From the NCBI GenBank assembly GCA_002345965.1, contig DDTF01000001.1, forward strand, positions 1-32,219: DNA of 32,219 bases, written 5' to 3'. This document shows positions 15,128 to 23,033 of this stretch, in pieces; the stretch's first letter is position 1, and every line of letters begins with the position of its first letter. The DNA is from Flammeovirgaceae bacterium UBA2371 (GTDB taxonomy: Bacteria > Bacteroidota > Bacteroidia > Cytophagales > Cyclobacteriaceae). The notes beneath the pieces were generated by a model, which saw nothing but the letters and a program-made list of their open reading frames with translations, did no database searches and was not told the origin of the DNA. The position numbers and the translations under genes are program-made.

Positions 15128-15706
15128 TTACCCCAATGCTTCAACAGACTGAATCTCGTCTGGCATCATTTTTTTGAATAAATTTTCGATACCTGCCTTC
15201 AGGGTAATGGTCGAAGAAGGACAGCCACTGCATGAGCCCTGAAGTGTTACGGTTACCACACCATTTACAAATGAGTGAAAAGTAATGGCGCCACCATCTT
15301 GCTCCACCGCAGGTTTAATGTACTCATCAAGGATGGTTTTTATTTTCTGAACGGTTTCTGAATCTTCGCCCTGAGTTGCAGCTGCCGGAGCTTTGATGTC
15401 CAGGATAAGCTTGCCTTCTTCCAAAAATTTCTTGATGTGGTTTTTGATGGTATCCTGTACCTCTATCCATTGGGTATCTTCATTTTTGGTAACCGTAATG
15501 AAGTTACTCATGTAAAAAACGCGGTCAACGAATGGATACTCGAACAACTCCTGTGCTAGCGGAGCTTCTTTGGCACTCTCGGCATTAGGAAAGTCAAAGC
15601 TCATCCCGTCTGGAATCAACATTTCACTCAAAACAAACTTAAGAGAATTAGGGTTAGGATTCGATTCCAGGTAAATATGGATGTTTTTTGGACTGGCTTT
15701 AAGCAT
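15128..15706 (-). CDS. Nfu-type iron-sulfur cluster carrier protein (NifU C-terminal domain)
   Basis: This is a 192-residue two-domain Nfu protein. The N-terminal half (IYLESNPNPNSLKFVLS onwards) is the Nfu/NifU N domain. The C-terminal NifU domain (from about residue 105) holds the cluster-binding pair C159 and C162 in GSCSGCPSS. It delivers Fe-S clusters to target enzymes in the cytosol, and QueG, encoded 6 kb away, is one such Fe-S protein in the window. The ATG at 15706 is preferred over an in-frame TTG at 15730, because that TTG lies inside the -7 box of the probable promoter. Confidence 0.93.
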   Translation of the reverse strand: MLKASPKNIHIYLESNPNPNSLKFVLSEMLIPDGMSFDFPNAESAKEAPLAQELFEYPFVDRVFYMSNFITVTKNEDTQWIEVQDTIKNHIKKFLEEGKLILDIKAPAAATQGEDSETVQKIKTILDEYIKPAVEQDGGAITFHSFVNGVVTVTLQGSCSGCPSSTITLKAGIENLFKKMMPDEIQSVEALG

Positions 15707-15727
15707 ATCAACTCTTTTATGAGCCAA

Positions 15728-15763
15728 CAAAAGTAGCCATTTTAAGTTCGTTTTTCATCAAAA
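15728..15763 (-). promoter_or_regulatory. Candidate promoter of the Nfu gene
   Basis: Minus-strand TACTTTTG (15735-15728) matches TAnnTTTG perfectly. A TTTTG lies upstream (15763-15759) with a 23-base spacer. It places transcription start about 15 bases before the ATG at 15706 and so decides the start codon. Confidence 0.45.
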
Positions 15764-15820
15764 TTTGTGACCGATTAGAACACGCGTGGAGGCACTACTT
15801 TTAGGTATTTTTATGAGCAG

Positions 15821-15828
15821 TAATTTTG
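15821..15828 (+). promoter_or_regulatory. -7 box for the first SLC1 symporter gene
   Basis: TAATTTTG matches TAnnTTTG perfectly, 65 bases before the chosen TTG start. TTTTAG about 17 bases upstream could be a degenerate -33 element. Confidence 0.38.
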
Positions 15829-15893
15829 CAGATCGCAACTTTTCATATATTGGCAGGTTGATCTAAAAATTTTACCCTAAATCACCCGCCACC

Positions 15894-17267
15894 TTGACAC
15901 AAAAGAATCTTGCCACCATCATCCTTGGGCTCTTTAGCATCGCTACGGTTATGCACCTGCTTGATTACTACACAGCTCTTTCCATAACACCTGTGATCTT
16001 GATCGGATTTCGATGGGTAACTGTAGTCTTTGCTATAATTTATGCAATCAGAAAGGGGTCACTTACCACCTGGATATTGCTTAGTATGGTAATTGGAGTT
16101 GAGATAGGACTAAATTATCCTGACTTTGCTCAAAATCTACAAGTGCTAAGTAAGATATTTCTTAGTCTTGTGAAAACAATTATTGCCCCGATTCTCTTTT
16201 CTACCTTGGTGGTGGGTATTGCAGGACACTCCAACCTGAAACAGGTGGGAAGGATGGGTTGGAAATCCATTCTTTACTTTGAGCTGGTAACCACCCTTGC
16301 CTTGGTGATTGGATTAATTGCGATTAATATCACACAAGCAGGAGCAGGCATTGTGCTGCCAGAAGGATTTAACCAAGAGCTTCCAGAGGCCAAAGCACAA
16401 ACCTGGTCTCAGGTGATACTTCATGTTTTCCCTGAAAACATTGTAAAATCTGTTTACCATGGTGATGTACTTCCTATTGTTGTATTCAGTGTAATTTTTG
16501 GAATTGCTTTGGCTATGCTTCCGGAGAAGAAGAAAAAACCTATGTTGGAGTTTTCTGAAAGTCTTGCAGAAGCAATGTTTAAGTTTACAAACATCATTAT
16601 GCACTTCGCTCCCTTTGGCGTTGGAGCAGCCATCGCTGTTACTGTAGGGCATCTTGGAATTGACATTCTTACCTCCTTACTGAAGTTGCTATTTACATTG
16701 TACGGTTCATTGATAGCTTTCATAATTTTGGTACTGCTGCCAATTGCATACTTACTTAAAATACCTATCCGTAAATTCATCAAAGCCATTTCAGAGCCCG
16801 TATCAATTGCGTTTGCAACAACCAGTTCTGAATCTGCTCTGCCCAAGGCCATGGAGAACATGGAAAAACTGGGTGTACCTCGTAAGATAGTTTCATTCGT
16901 TCTACCTACCGGTTATACATTCAACCTGGATGGTACCACCTTATATTTGTCACTGGCCGCTGTTTTTGTTGCACAAGCAGCCGGTATACCACTTACCATA
17001 GGCCAACAATTACTGATGGGCTTAACGTTGATGCTCACGAGTAAAGGCGTGGCAGGGGTGCCACGTGCTTCTTTGGTTATCTTGTTGGGTACGGCTGCTT
17101 CTTTTGGTCTTCCGCTCTGGCCTATAATGGCCATTCTGGGAATTGACGAATTGATGGATATGGCCAGAACTTCAGTCAATGTAACTGGAAATTGCCTGGC
17201 CACAGTGGTGATTGCCAAGTGGGAAAAAGAATACGTTGAACCAGAAGGAGAGGTTAACTTTGACTAG
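15894..17267 (+). CDS. SLC1/DAACS dicarboxylate or amino acid:cation symporter (copy 1)
   Basis: This 457-residue inner-membrane transporter is of the GltP/DctA family. Motifs in order are the HP1 tip TTSSESALPKAM, TM7 NLDGTT, the HP2 region SKGVAGVPRAS, and TM8 DELMDMARTSVNVTGN. The aspartate and arginine that bind the substrate amino group and side-chain carboxylate in GltPh (D394, R397) are conserved, favouring aspartate/glutamate. The sodium ligand equivalent to GltPh D405 is Asn (N433), and the NMDGT methionine is Leu. There is an N-terminal extension with an extra hydrophobic segment. A TTG at 15894 is the only plausible start after an in-frame stop at 15864; the next ATG is at residue 20. 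Its end overlaps the convergent copy 2 by 14 bases. Confidence 0.92.
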   Translation: MTQKNLATIILGLFSIATVMHLLDYYTALSITPVILIGFRWVTVVFAIIYAIRKGSLTTWILLSMVIGVEIGLNYPDFAQNLQVLSKIFLSLVKTIIAPILFSTLVVGIAGHSNLKQVGRMGWKSILYFELVTTLALVIGLIAINITQAGAGIVLPEGFNQELPEAKAQTWSQVILHVFPENIVKSVYHGDVLPIVVFSVIFGIALAMLPEKKKKPMLEFSESLAEAMFKFTNIIMHFAPFGVGAAIAVTVGHLGIDILTSLLKLLFTLYGSLIAFIILVLLPIAYLLKIPIRKFIKAISEPVSIAFATTSSESALPKAMENMEKLGVPRKIVSFVLPTGYTFNLDGTTLYLSLAAVFVAQAAGIPLTIGQQLLMGLTLMLTSKGVAGVPRASLVILLGTAASFGLPLWPIMAILGIDELMDMARTSVNVTGNCLATVVIAKWEKEYVEPEGEVNFD

Positions 17268-18588
17268 CGGCCTCTGCTTCTTCTTTTAATCGATTCACTT
17301 CCTCCTCATCTTTGATGGCTCCTTCTGAGCTAGCAATAATGGCAGCGATGGTACTATCTCCAGTCACATTCACCGCTGTGCGCAGCATGTCAAGGGGCCT
17401 GTCTACCGCAAGAATAAGTGCAAGTCCAGCTGGGTCTAATCCTACTGATTCCAAAACAATGATAAGCATAATGATTCCAGCACCGGGAACGGCAGCAGCA
17501 CCAATGGAAGCTAATACTGCTGTCATTAAAATTGTAAGTTGCTGCCCTAACGAAAGATCTATGCCGAATGCTTGTGCAATAAAAACGGCAGATACACCTT
17601 GATGTATGCTCGTGCCGTCCATATTAATGGTAGCACCTAAAGGGAGAACAAAACTGGATACTTCTTCGGAGACGCCCAGATTCTTTTCTGCGCAATCCAT
17701 AGTGACTGGCAAGGTGGCAGCACTTGAACTGGTCGAAAAACCAAGTATCTGGGCAGGTAAAACTGCTTTCATAAAGCGGGTGTACTTCACTTTTGTCATC
17801 GCCTTTAGTAAAAGCGGATAGGTAAGGAATATCATCACACCTAATCCGAGTACAACATTAAGACTGTACACGCTAAGTGCTTGCAAGAGTTCCAGGTCGA
17901 TGGTTAAACTAGCCAGCAATGCGAAAACACCGATAGGGGCGTAACGCATGATAATGTCCACAATGGAAAGGATAACATGATTTGCCCCATCAAAAAAGTT
18001 TTTTACAGGGGCCACTTTCTCACTAGGTGAAAGTATCATGGCTACTCCAAAAAGGATAGCAAAGAATATCACCTGCAGCATATTGGTATTATCAGAAAAC
18101 GAATTGAATAAGTTTTCGGGAACGATATCAACTAAAATTTGCAATGGTCCAGCATCTTTGGTGCTATGTGCTGTAATTATACTAGTGTCAAGATCAGCAG
18201 CAAATGATTCTCTCAATTGATCTCTTCTTTCAACTGACAAGTAGTGACCGGGGTCGATAATATTTACAAGAGTAAGTCCTATAGTAACCGCTATTACTGT
18301 TGTGCCGATGTATAATCCAATGGTTTTGCCGCCCATTCTCGAAAGCTTGCTTACATCTGACAAATTGGAGACGCCATCAATTAATGAGACGATGATTAAG
18401 GGTACAGCTATGAGTTTAAGGCTGTTGATAAATATTGTACCAAAAGGGCGTATCCAATCATGGGTAAATTCAACAATCCCAAGTGGTGTGGCAGCAATGC
18501 CCCATACCAATCCTATGCCCATTCCAATGAGAATTTTAGCATATAGCGGCATTTTCTTTTTCTTCATAGCAAATACTTTGTTTGACAC
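17254..18588 (-). CDS. SLC1/DAACS dicarboxylate or amino acid:cation symporter (copy 2)
   Basis: This is a 444-residue transporter of the same superfamily as its convergent neighbour, but clearly diverged from it. It shows TSSSAATLPVTMDCAE at the HP1 tip, the standard NMDGT in TM7, SIGAAAVPGAG in HP2, and DRPLDMLRTAVNVTGD in TM8. The full set of sodium ligands, including D411 (GltPh D405), and the substrate-binding Asp and Arg are present, so it should be a sodium-coupled acidic amino acid or dicarboxylate importer. The C-terminus is highly charged (KDEEEVNRLKEEAEAASQS). The start is a GTG at 18588; an ATG at 18567 (MKKKKMPLYAKI) is equally plausible. Confidence 0.92.
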   Translation of the reverse strand: MSNKVFAMKKKKMPLYAKILIGMGIGLVWGIAATPLGIVEFTHDWIRPFGTIFINSLKLIAVPLIIVSLIDGVSNLSDVSKLSRMGGKTIGLYIGTTVIAVTIGLTLVNIIDPGHYLSVERRDQLRESFAADLDTSIITAHSTKDAGPLQILVDIVPENLFNSFSDNTNMLQVIFFAILFGVAMILSPSEKVAPVKNFFDGANHVILSIVDIIMRYAPIGVFALLASLTIDLELLQALSVYSLNVVLGLGVMIFLTYPLLLKAMTKVKYTRFMKAVLPAQILGFSTSSSAATLPVTMDCAEKNLGVSEEVSSFVLPLGATINMDGTSIHQGVSAVFIAQAFGIDLSLGQQLTILMTAVLASIGAAAVPGAGIIMLIIVLESVGLDPAGLALILAVDRPLDMLRTAVNVTGDSTIAAIIASSEGAIKDEEEVNRLKEEAEAASQS

Positions 18589-18665
18589 AGCAGTTTAAAA
18601 ATAAGCCTATTGAGATACAATACCGACTTTTCGAAAGGTTATGTGGGAATTAATAATACTTGACA

Positions 18666-19079
18666 TCAGTGTCTTTTCTTCATGTGCAAAACAGATGCCT
18701 GAATGAGTGCTTTAAGTACGGATTGGTCAACGTCTTCAAGCTTTGAAATGTAAAGGCAGGATTTTCCAGTCTTATATTTACCTAATTTTTTCATTAATGT
18801 CTCATAACGATCAAATCCAGTCATGATGTAAAGGGTCAGGTTTTGTGCCCGGGGAGAAAATCCTGTTACCATCCAATCACCCTCTCTGCCACTAGCATAC
18901 ACATAATGGTAGGAGCCAAAACCAACAATACTGCTCCCCCACATTTTGGGTTCTTCTTTCGTAATTGATTTCATCAGCTCGAGTACGGCAAAACTATCGG
19001 CTCTTCTTTTTTCGTTTTTTACTTTGTTGAGAAACGCTGTTACGCTTGCGTTTGTCTTTTTGGTTTTGAGTTCAGCCAT
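18666..19079 (-). CDS. DUF1801 domain protein
   Basis: This is a 137-residue cytosolic protein of the YdhG/DUF1801 type. The pattern ADSFAVLELMKSITKEEPKMWGSSIVGFGSYHY in its first half (residues about 27-60), then MVTGFSPRAQNLTLYI and GKSCLYISKLEDVD, is characteristic. The biochemical function of the family is not established. It starts 11 bases after the aroC stop on the same strand, so it is probably co-transcribed with aroC. No signal peptide or membrane segment is present. Confidence 0.88.
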   Translation of the reverse strand: MAELKTKKTNASVTAFLNKVKNEKRRADSFAVLELMKSITKEEPKMWGSSIVGFGSYHYVYASGREGDWMVTGFSPRAQNLTLYIMTGFDRYETLMKKLGKYKTGKSCLYISKLEDVDQSVLKALIQASVLHMKKRH

Positions 19080-19090
19080 CTTGAATGAAT

Positions 19091-20161
19091 TTAAAGTTTG
19101 GAAACTTTATTTCTCAATAGAAAATCAGCAAGCACCAAGGCAGCCATGGCCTCTACAATAGGCACAGCACGTGGTACCACACAGGGATCATGTCGTCCTT
19201 TACCGGATACGGTAGCTTCATTTCCAGCCTTGTCAACACTTTTTTGATCCTGCATGATAGTGGCAACAGGCTTAAAGGCTACATTGAAATAAATATCTGC
19301 GCCATTTGAAATTCCTCCCTGGATCCCACCGGAATGATTGGTCTTCGTTTTTATTTTTTCCTGTTCCTTATAAAACTCATCGTTGTGTTGTGAGCCTCTC
19401 AATTTGATGCCTTCAAACCCGCTACCAAACTCAAACCCCTTCACTGCATTGATGCTAAGCATGGCTTTCCCCAATTCAGCATGCAGTTTGTCAAATACAG
19501 GTTCTCCAAGGCCAACAGGTGTATTTTTGATTATACAGGTGACCATGCCTCCGACAGTATCTTGCTCTTTACGTACTTTATCAATGAGTGCAATCATTTT
19601 CGTGGCTGTCGGTTCATCCGGGCAACGGACAATGTTATTTTCTGTATTACTTAAATTCAGTTGTGTGTAGTGAGGCGCTGCGATATCTCCTACTTGGGAT
19701 ACATATGCATTAATTTCAAGCTGTACGCTGCGCAGCAATAATTTGGCTATCGCCCCGGCAGCAACCCTGGCTGCAGTTTCTCTGGCAGAGCTTCGGCCTC
19801 CACCGCGATAATCACGATTGCCGTATTTAGCGTCATAGGTAAAATCAGCATGCGAGGGGCGAAAAATATCTGATAAGTGACTGTAGTCTTTACTTCGCTG
19901 ATCTTCGTTTTCAATGACAATGGCAATGGGTGTTCCAGTTGATTTTCCTTCAAACACACCTGAGAGAATTTTGAAAATATCGCTTTCTCTTCGTTGCGTT
20001 GTTATCTTTGACTGCCCGGGTTTTCTGCGGTCCAGTTCTGACTGGATGAAATCCTCATCGATAGTAAGTCCTGCGGGGCATCCATCAATGATAACGCCAA
20101 TAGCTGGACCATGCGATTCACCAAAAGTGGTAATTCTAAATAAATTGCCGTAAGAATTCAT
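19091..20161 (-). CDS. aroC: Chorismate synthase
   Basis: This 356-residue enzyme performs the last step of the shikimate pathway, 5-enolpyruvylshikimate-3-phosphate to chorismate, and needs reduced FMN. The family signatures are intact: GESHGPAIGVIIDGCPAG near the N-terminus, GGGRSSARETAARVAAGAIAK in the middle, and GKGRHDPCVVPRAVPIVEAMAALV at the C-terminus. No other aromatic pathway gene is in the window. It lies 57 bases downstream of batD, separated by an AT-rich hairpin. Confidence 0.97.
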   Translation of the reverse strand: MNSYGNLFRITTFGESHGPAIGVIIDGCPAGLTIDEDFIQSELDRRKPGQSKITTQRRESDIFKILSGVFEGKSTGTPIAIVIENEDQRSKDYSHLSDIFRPSHADFTYDAKYGNRDYRGGGRSSARETAARVAAGAIAKLLLRSVQLEINAYVSQVGDIAAPHYTQLNLSNTENNIVRCPDEPTATKMIALIDKVRKEQDTVGGMVTCIIKNTPVGLGEPVFDKLHAELGKAMLSINAVKGFEFGSGFEGIKLRGSQHNDEFYKEQEKIKTKTNHSGGIQGGISNGADIYFNVAFKPVATIMQDQKSVDKAGNEATVSGKGRHDPCVVPRAVPIVEAMAALVLADFLLRNKVSKL

Positions 20162-20174
20162 AATTCAAATTCAA

Positions 20175-20220
20175 AATTCAAAACTCAGGTTCTTGAATTT
20201 TGACCCTGAAATTTTGAATT
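20175..20220 (-). repeat. Imperfect inverted repeat (AATTCAAAA-type) between batD and aroC
   Basis: AATTCAAAACTCAGG (20175-20189) pairs with CCTGAAATTTTGAATT (20205-20220) as a stem of about 15 bases with one mismatch or bulge and a 15-base loop that itself contains TTGAATTTTGA. ATTCAAA recurs just to its left, giving a short tandem-like run from 20162. The right arm includes the batD stop codon. It may be a terminator or attenuator between batD and aroC, or a dispersed AT-rich repeat. Confidence 0.5.
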
Positions 20221-21682
20221 ACTTTTTAAATACTAGGAACACCGATGCGCCAAGCATCAGCAAGATAAAAATATTAGCGCCAATCTTTACCCAGTTGTCG
20301 TTAATAGAGGATTGAAGGGTATTGTCCGCCATATTAATTCTGTCATAAAAGGACCCAGGATCCTTGCTTTCAATGGACTGATTCTTCTGACTTTCCCCAG
20401 TTACTTGCACGCTGTACTGCGATTGAAGTGTATCGTATTTGTTGGTTTTAGGATTAAAAAATACCCACGAAAAATAATCTCCTAAATCAAAATTTCCCGG
20501 TTCTTTTGGGATCATGTAATAACTGAATGATTTGGCACCGGCAACCCTCCCATTCTCTCGTTTAATACTTTGCTTCATGTTGGGTTCGTAGAAATCAAAA
20601 TTGTTGTCTTTTTTGAGAATGGGTTTCTCAATGGCGGAGATATTTCCCTCGCCATATATATTAAATTCATAAGAAGCACTCTGCCCCGTCTTTAAATTGA
20701 CAGACCCTATTTTTTCATCCAACCTATAACTTCCTACCGCCACGGATTCTTTAAGTGGATGCGGAGGGAGCTCTTTGACTTTGATGGTTTTGGGTGACGA
20801 ATAAAAAGTTTTGTAATCTTCTTGTCTGTTCTGACCAAAGAAAGAAGGATTCTTGGCTACTTTAAATTTGATCATTTCCAATCCAACACTTGGAAACACT
20901 ATTGGCTGTGTATTTAGTGGATAAAAAGTGGCCTGGTAGATCTTATACTGCGTGTAAAACTTTCCCCCAATCTCAATTGACTCACCTTCGATATTCTCAA
21001 TGTTAAAATTTTCTTCCCAGCAGTTAGACGGGCGCAATTTTTTTAGAATATCCGACAATTGTTTTCCAAGATCATGAAACTGCATGGGAGCACGATTATT
21101 ATCGGCTACCAGAAACGACAAGGTGGTTGTAAACCCTTCACCCACGTACACATCATTTTTGCTGGTAGTTAGTGCCAGTAATGCGTCTTCTTTCACATCC
21201 ACAAATTCTGTTTCGCCCTTTCCAAAAAAATCATCAAATGGGTCTCGTTCAAACAGACTGCGAACGGGGTCTCGTTGTTGAGATTGTTTGGGAGGGCCCA
21301 CCGTGATTTTTTTTCCAGGAGAAGATAAAATCTTCTCATTCACCTTCATTTTGAAGGCCGGAAGGGTGAATGTTCCTTGCCCTATTGCCAGGTAGGTCAT
21401 TGTAACACTCTGCGAAGAGCTGATTTGCCCATTGACCATGCTTGTTTGCGACTGGGTAGATGTTCCCCTTTTTCTAAACCCTTCTATATCTGGGAAGTTG
21501 TCGTAGCTCTTGAGCCGCTCATTATTGACAGTAATAGTGATGGTCCAGGCCTGATTTTCCCCTATTTCGTCAGGGCCCAAAACTATTTGAATATCCTGCC
21601 CAAAAAGGGAATTAAAAATACCCGAAAAAACAACTAAAATGATGGAATAGGAGCTTTTGAAACACATACAACTTCGAACCAT
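20219..21682 (-). CDS. batD: BatD-family protein
   Basis: This 487-residue protein has an N-terminal signal (SYSIILVVFSGIFNSLFGQ, with mature start near DIQIVLGPDEI), a long beta-rich periplasmic region made of Ig-like modules, and one C-terminal membrane helix (about 463-484, IGANIFILLMLGASVFLVF) with a short lysine tail. This is the BatD layout. In Bacteroidota BatD normally belongs to a Bat operon with a MoxR ATPase and the VWA proteins BatA/BatB, none of which is here, so this is a stand-alone copy. An alternative start is the second ATG at 21667. A near-match -7 box (TTCATTTG at 21703-21696, minus strand) lies just upstream. Confidence 0.87.
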   Translation of the reverse strand: MVRSCMCFKSSYSIILVVFSGIFNSLFGQDIQIVLGPDEIGENQAWTITITVNNERLKSYDNFPDIEGFRKRGTSTQSQTSMVNGQISSSQSVTMTYLAIGQGTFTLPAFKMKVNEKILSSPGKKITVGPPKQSQQRDPVRSLFERDPFDDFFGKGETEFVDVKEDALLALTTSKNDVYVGEGFTTTLSFLVADNNRAPMQFHDLGKQLSDILKKLRPSNCWEENFNIENIEGESIEIGGKFYTQYKIYQATFYPLNTQPIVFPSVGLEMIKFKVAKNPSFFGQNRQEDYKTFYSSPKTIKVKELPPHPLKESVAVGSYRLDEKIGSVNLKTGQSASYEFNIYGEGNISAIEKPILKKDNNFDFYEPNMKQSIKRENGRVAGAKSFSYYMIPKEPGNFDLGDYFSWVFFNPKTNKYDTLQSQYSVQVTGESQKNQSIESKDPGSFYDRINMADNTLQSSINDNWVKIGANIFILLMLGASVFLVFKK

Positions 21683-21779
21683 AAATCTCGTTCTACAAAT
21701 GAAGCTTGTTCTTTTTTGACTTTAACTGTTTTTGTATATTAACGGTTAATCAAAAATCACTGCTGCACAAACTTAAATT

Positions 21780-21787
21780 TAATTTTG
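21780..21787 (+). promoter_or_regulatory. -7 box for the small protein gene
   Basis: TAATTTTG matches TAnnTTTG perfectly. It ends three bases before the ATG at 21791 and twelve before the ATG at 21800. The upstream 60 bases are AT-rich with no clear -33 element at the usual distance. Confidence 0.42.
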
Positions 21788-21790
21788 CTG

Positions 21791-21988
21791 ATGAGAAAAA
21801 TGCTTAATTACGTTAAAACCGTCTTGGCGAGAGTAAGTTTTGATGCAAAACTCTTTGAAAAGGAGTTGAGAAAGGCAATTAAGATGTTAATTGCTGATGA
21901 AATTCGGGAACTCAGAAATTGGTGTTATGCCAATTATGGGGATGAACATGGGGCGATATTAAATCGCTGTTTTGTAATGACAAGTTAA
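21791..21988 (+). CDS. Conserved-looking small protein of 65 residues, function unknown
   Basis: This is a short soluble helical protein beginning MRKMLNYVKTVLARVSFD, with no signal peptide or membrane segment. A basic amphipathic helix (KLFEKELRKAIKMLI) is followed by an acidic turn (ADEIRELRNWCYANYGDEHG). The pattern KTVLxxVSFDxxLFEKEL looks familiar from uncharacterised small proteins of Cytophagales, though I cannot confirm that here. It has its own perfect -7 box and an intrinsic terminator, which argues strongly for a real, independently expressed gene. The start could be 21791 or 21800 (MLNYVK); a TTG at 21785 overlaps the promoter box and is rejected. Confidence 0.72.
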   Translation: MRKMLNYVKTVLARVSFDAKLFEKELRKAIKMLIADEIRELRNWCYANYGDEHGAILNRCFVMTS

Positions 21989-22013
21989 ATTAGCCATTTA
22001 AATCCATTTTTAG

Positions 22014-22042
22014 ACCCTGGCTATGCCGGGGTTTATTTTTTT
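22014..22042 (+). terminator. Intrinsic terminator of the small protein gene
   Basis: ACCCTGGC (22014-22021) and GCCGGGGT (22025-22032) form an 8-base stem (one T-G wobble) with a 3-base TAT loop, followed by a T-rich run to 22042. The T-run overlaps the last codons of the convergent queG gene. Confidence 0.82.
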
Positions 22043-22971
22043 GATTTACCGGAGTTAACAAACTGAATATTCCGCTGTAAACCTCTCAACCCTGTTCGTT
22101 TCAGGGCAGATTTTCTGAATACTTTGGCGAAGACCTCTTCACTTATTTCTTTCCAATCGGCATCATTCAGCTTTTCAAGCTCCGCAGACGGACTAAAACG
22201 CGGCTCCTGATGTGGGGTTGAAAATCGATTCCACGGGCATACATCCTGGCAGATATCGCAACCAAATATCCAGTTTTCAAACTTTCCTTTTACGCTATTT
22301 GGAATTTCCTCCTTGAGTTCGATGGTGAAATAAGAGATGCACTTGCTCCCATCCACAACATAGGGCTCCGGAATCGCATCTGTTGGGCAGGCATCCATGC
22401 AAGCCGTGCACGTACCACAAAAATCTTTCACGGGGCCGTCATAGTCCAATTCCAAATCAATAATTAGCTCTGCAAGGAAAAAAAAACTTCCTGTCCCTTT
22501 ATTCAACAGCAAACTGTTTTTTCCTACCCATCCAAGACCACTCTTTTTTGCCCAGGCACGCTCCATTACCGGGGCAGAATCCACAAATGCCCTTCCATTT
22601 ACATCTCCAATACTTTCTTTGAGGTGATCGATGAGTACTTTTAGTTTTTCTTTGATTACAAAATGATAGTCTTCACCGTAGGCATATTTGGCAATTTTAA
22701 GCTGATCGTGCTGAGACAAATCTTTCTCCGGGAAATAGTTGTATATCAAGCTGACAACAGATTTTGCCTCGGGTACTAAAAGTGTTGGGTCGAGCCTTTT
22801 GTCAAAATGATTTTCCAGATAGCCCATTTTTCCCTGATAGCCCCGTTTTAGCCATTCTTCCAAGCGTGGAGCCTCTTCTTCAAGAAATTCAGCTTTGGCA
22901 ATACCGCAATGGGTAAACCCCAAGGCTTGCGCTTTGGATTTTATGATTTGAGTTGCAGTAATGGGATTCAA
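22033..22971 (-). CDS. queG: Epoxyqueuosine reductase
   Basis: This 312-residue cobalamin- and Fe-S-dependent enzyme performs the last step of queuosine synthesis in tRNA. The catalytic aspartate D131 lies in FVDSAPVMER. Two 4Fe-4S clusters are bound by C185, C188, C191, C195, C238, C241 and C245 (CGTCTACMDACP and GCDICQDVCPW), with C211 in CISYFTIE. All expected ligands are present. It is shorter than E. coli QueG, lacking the HEAT-repeat tail, as is usual in many bacteria. The start is a TTG at 22971; an in-frame stop lies three codons upstream and the next ATG is at residue 49, so TTG is the only sensible choice. Confidence 0.95.
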   Translation of the reverse strand: MNPITATQIIKSKAQALGFTHCGIAKAEFLEEEAPRLEEWLKRGYQGKMGYLENHFDKRLDPTLLVPEAKSVVSLIYNYFPEKDLSQHDQLKIAKYAYGEDYHFVIKEKLKVLIDHLKESIGDVNGRAFVDSAPVMERAWAKKSGLGWVGKNSLLLNKGTGSFFFLAELIIDLELDYDGPVKDFCGTCTACMDACPTDAIPEPYVVDGSKCISYFTIELKEEIPNSVKGKFENWIFGCDICQDVCPWNRFSTPHQEPRFSPSAELEKLNDADWKEISEEVFAKVFRKSALKRTGLRGLQRNIQFVNSGKSKK

Positions 22972-23033
22972 GATAATTTATTGAAGATAACGGTAAGAAT
23001 AATAGTAAATTCGATGTACTTGAATTACGATAA

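Noticed and set aside
15707..15730. TTG start of the Nfu protein at 15730
   Set aside because: It falls in the probable -7 promoter box; the ATG at 15706 is downstream of the predicted transcript start.
16314..17218. Minus-strand frames of 101-135 codons over symporter copy 1
   Set aside because: Shadows of the SLC1 gene, low complexity and without a family pattern.
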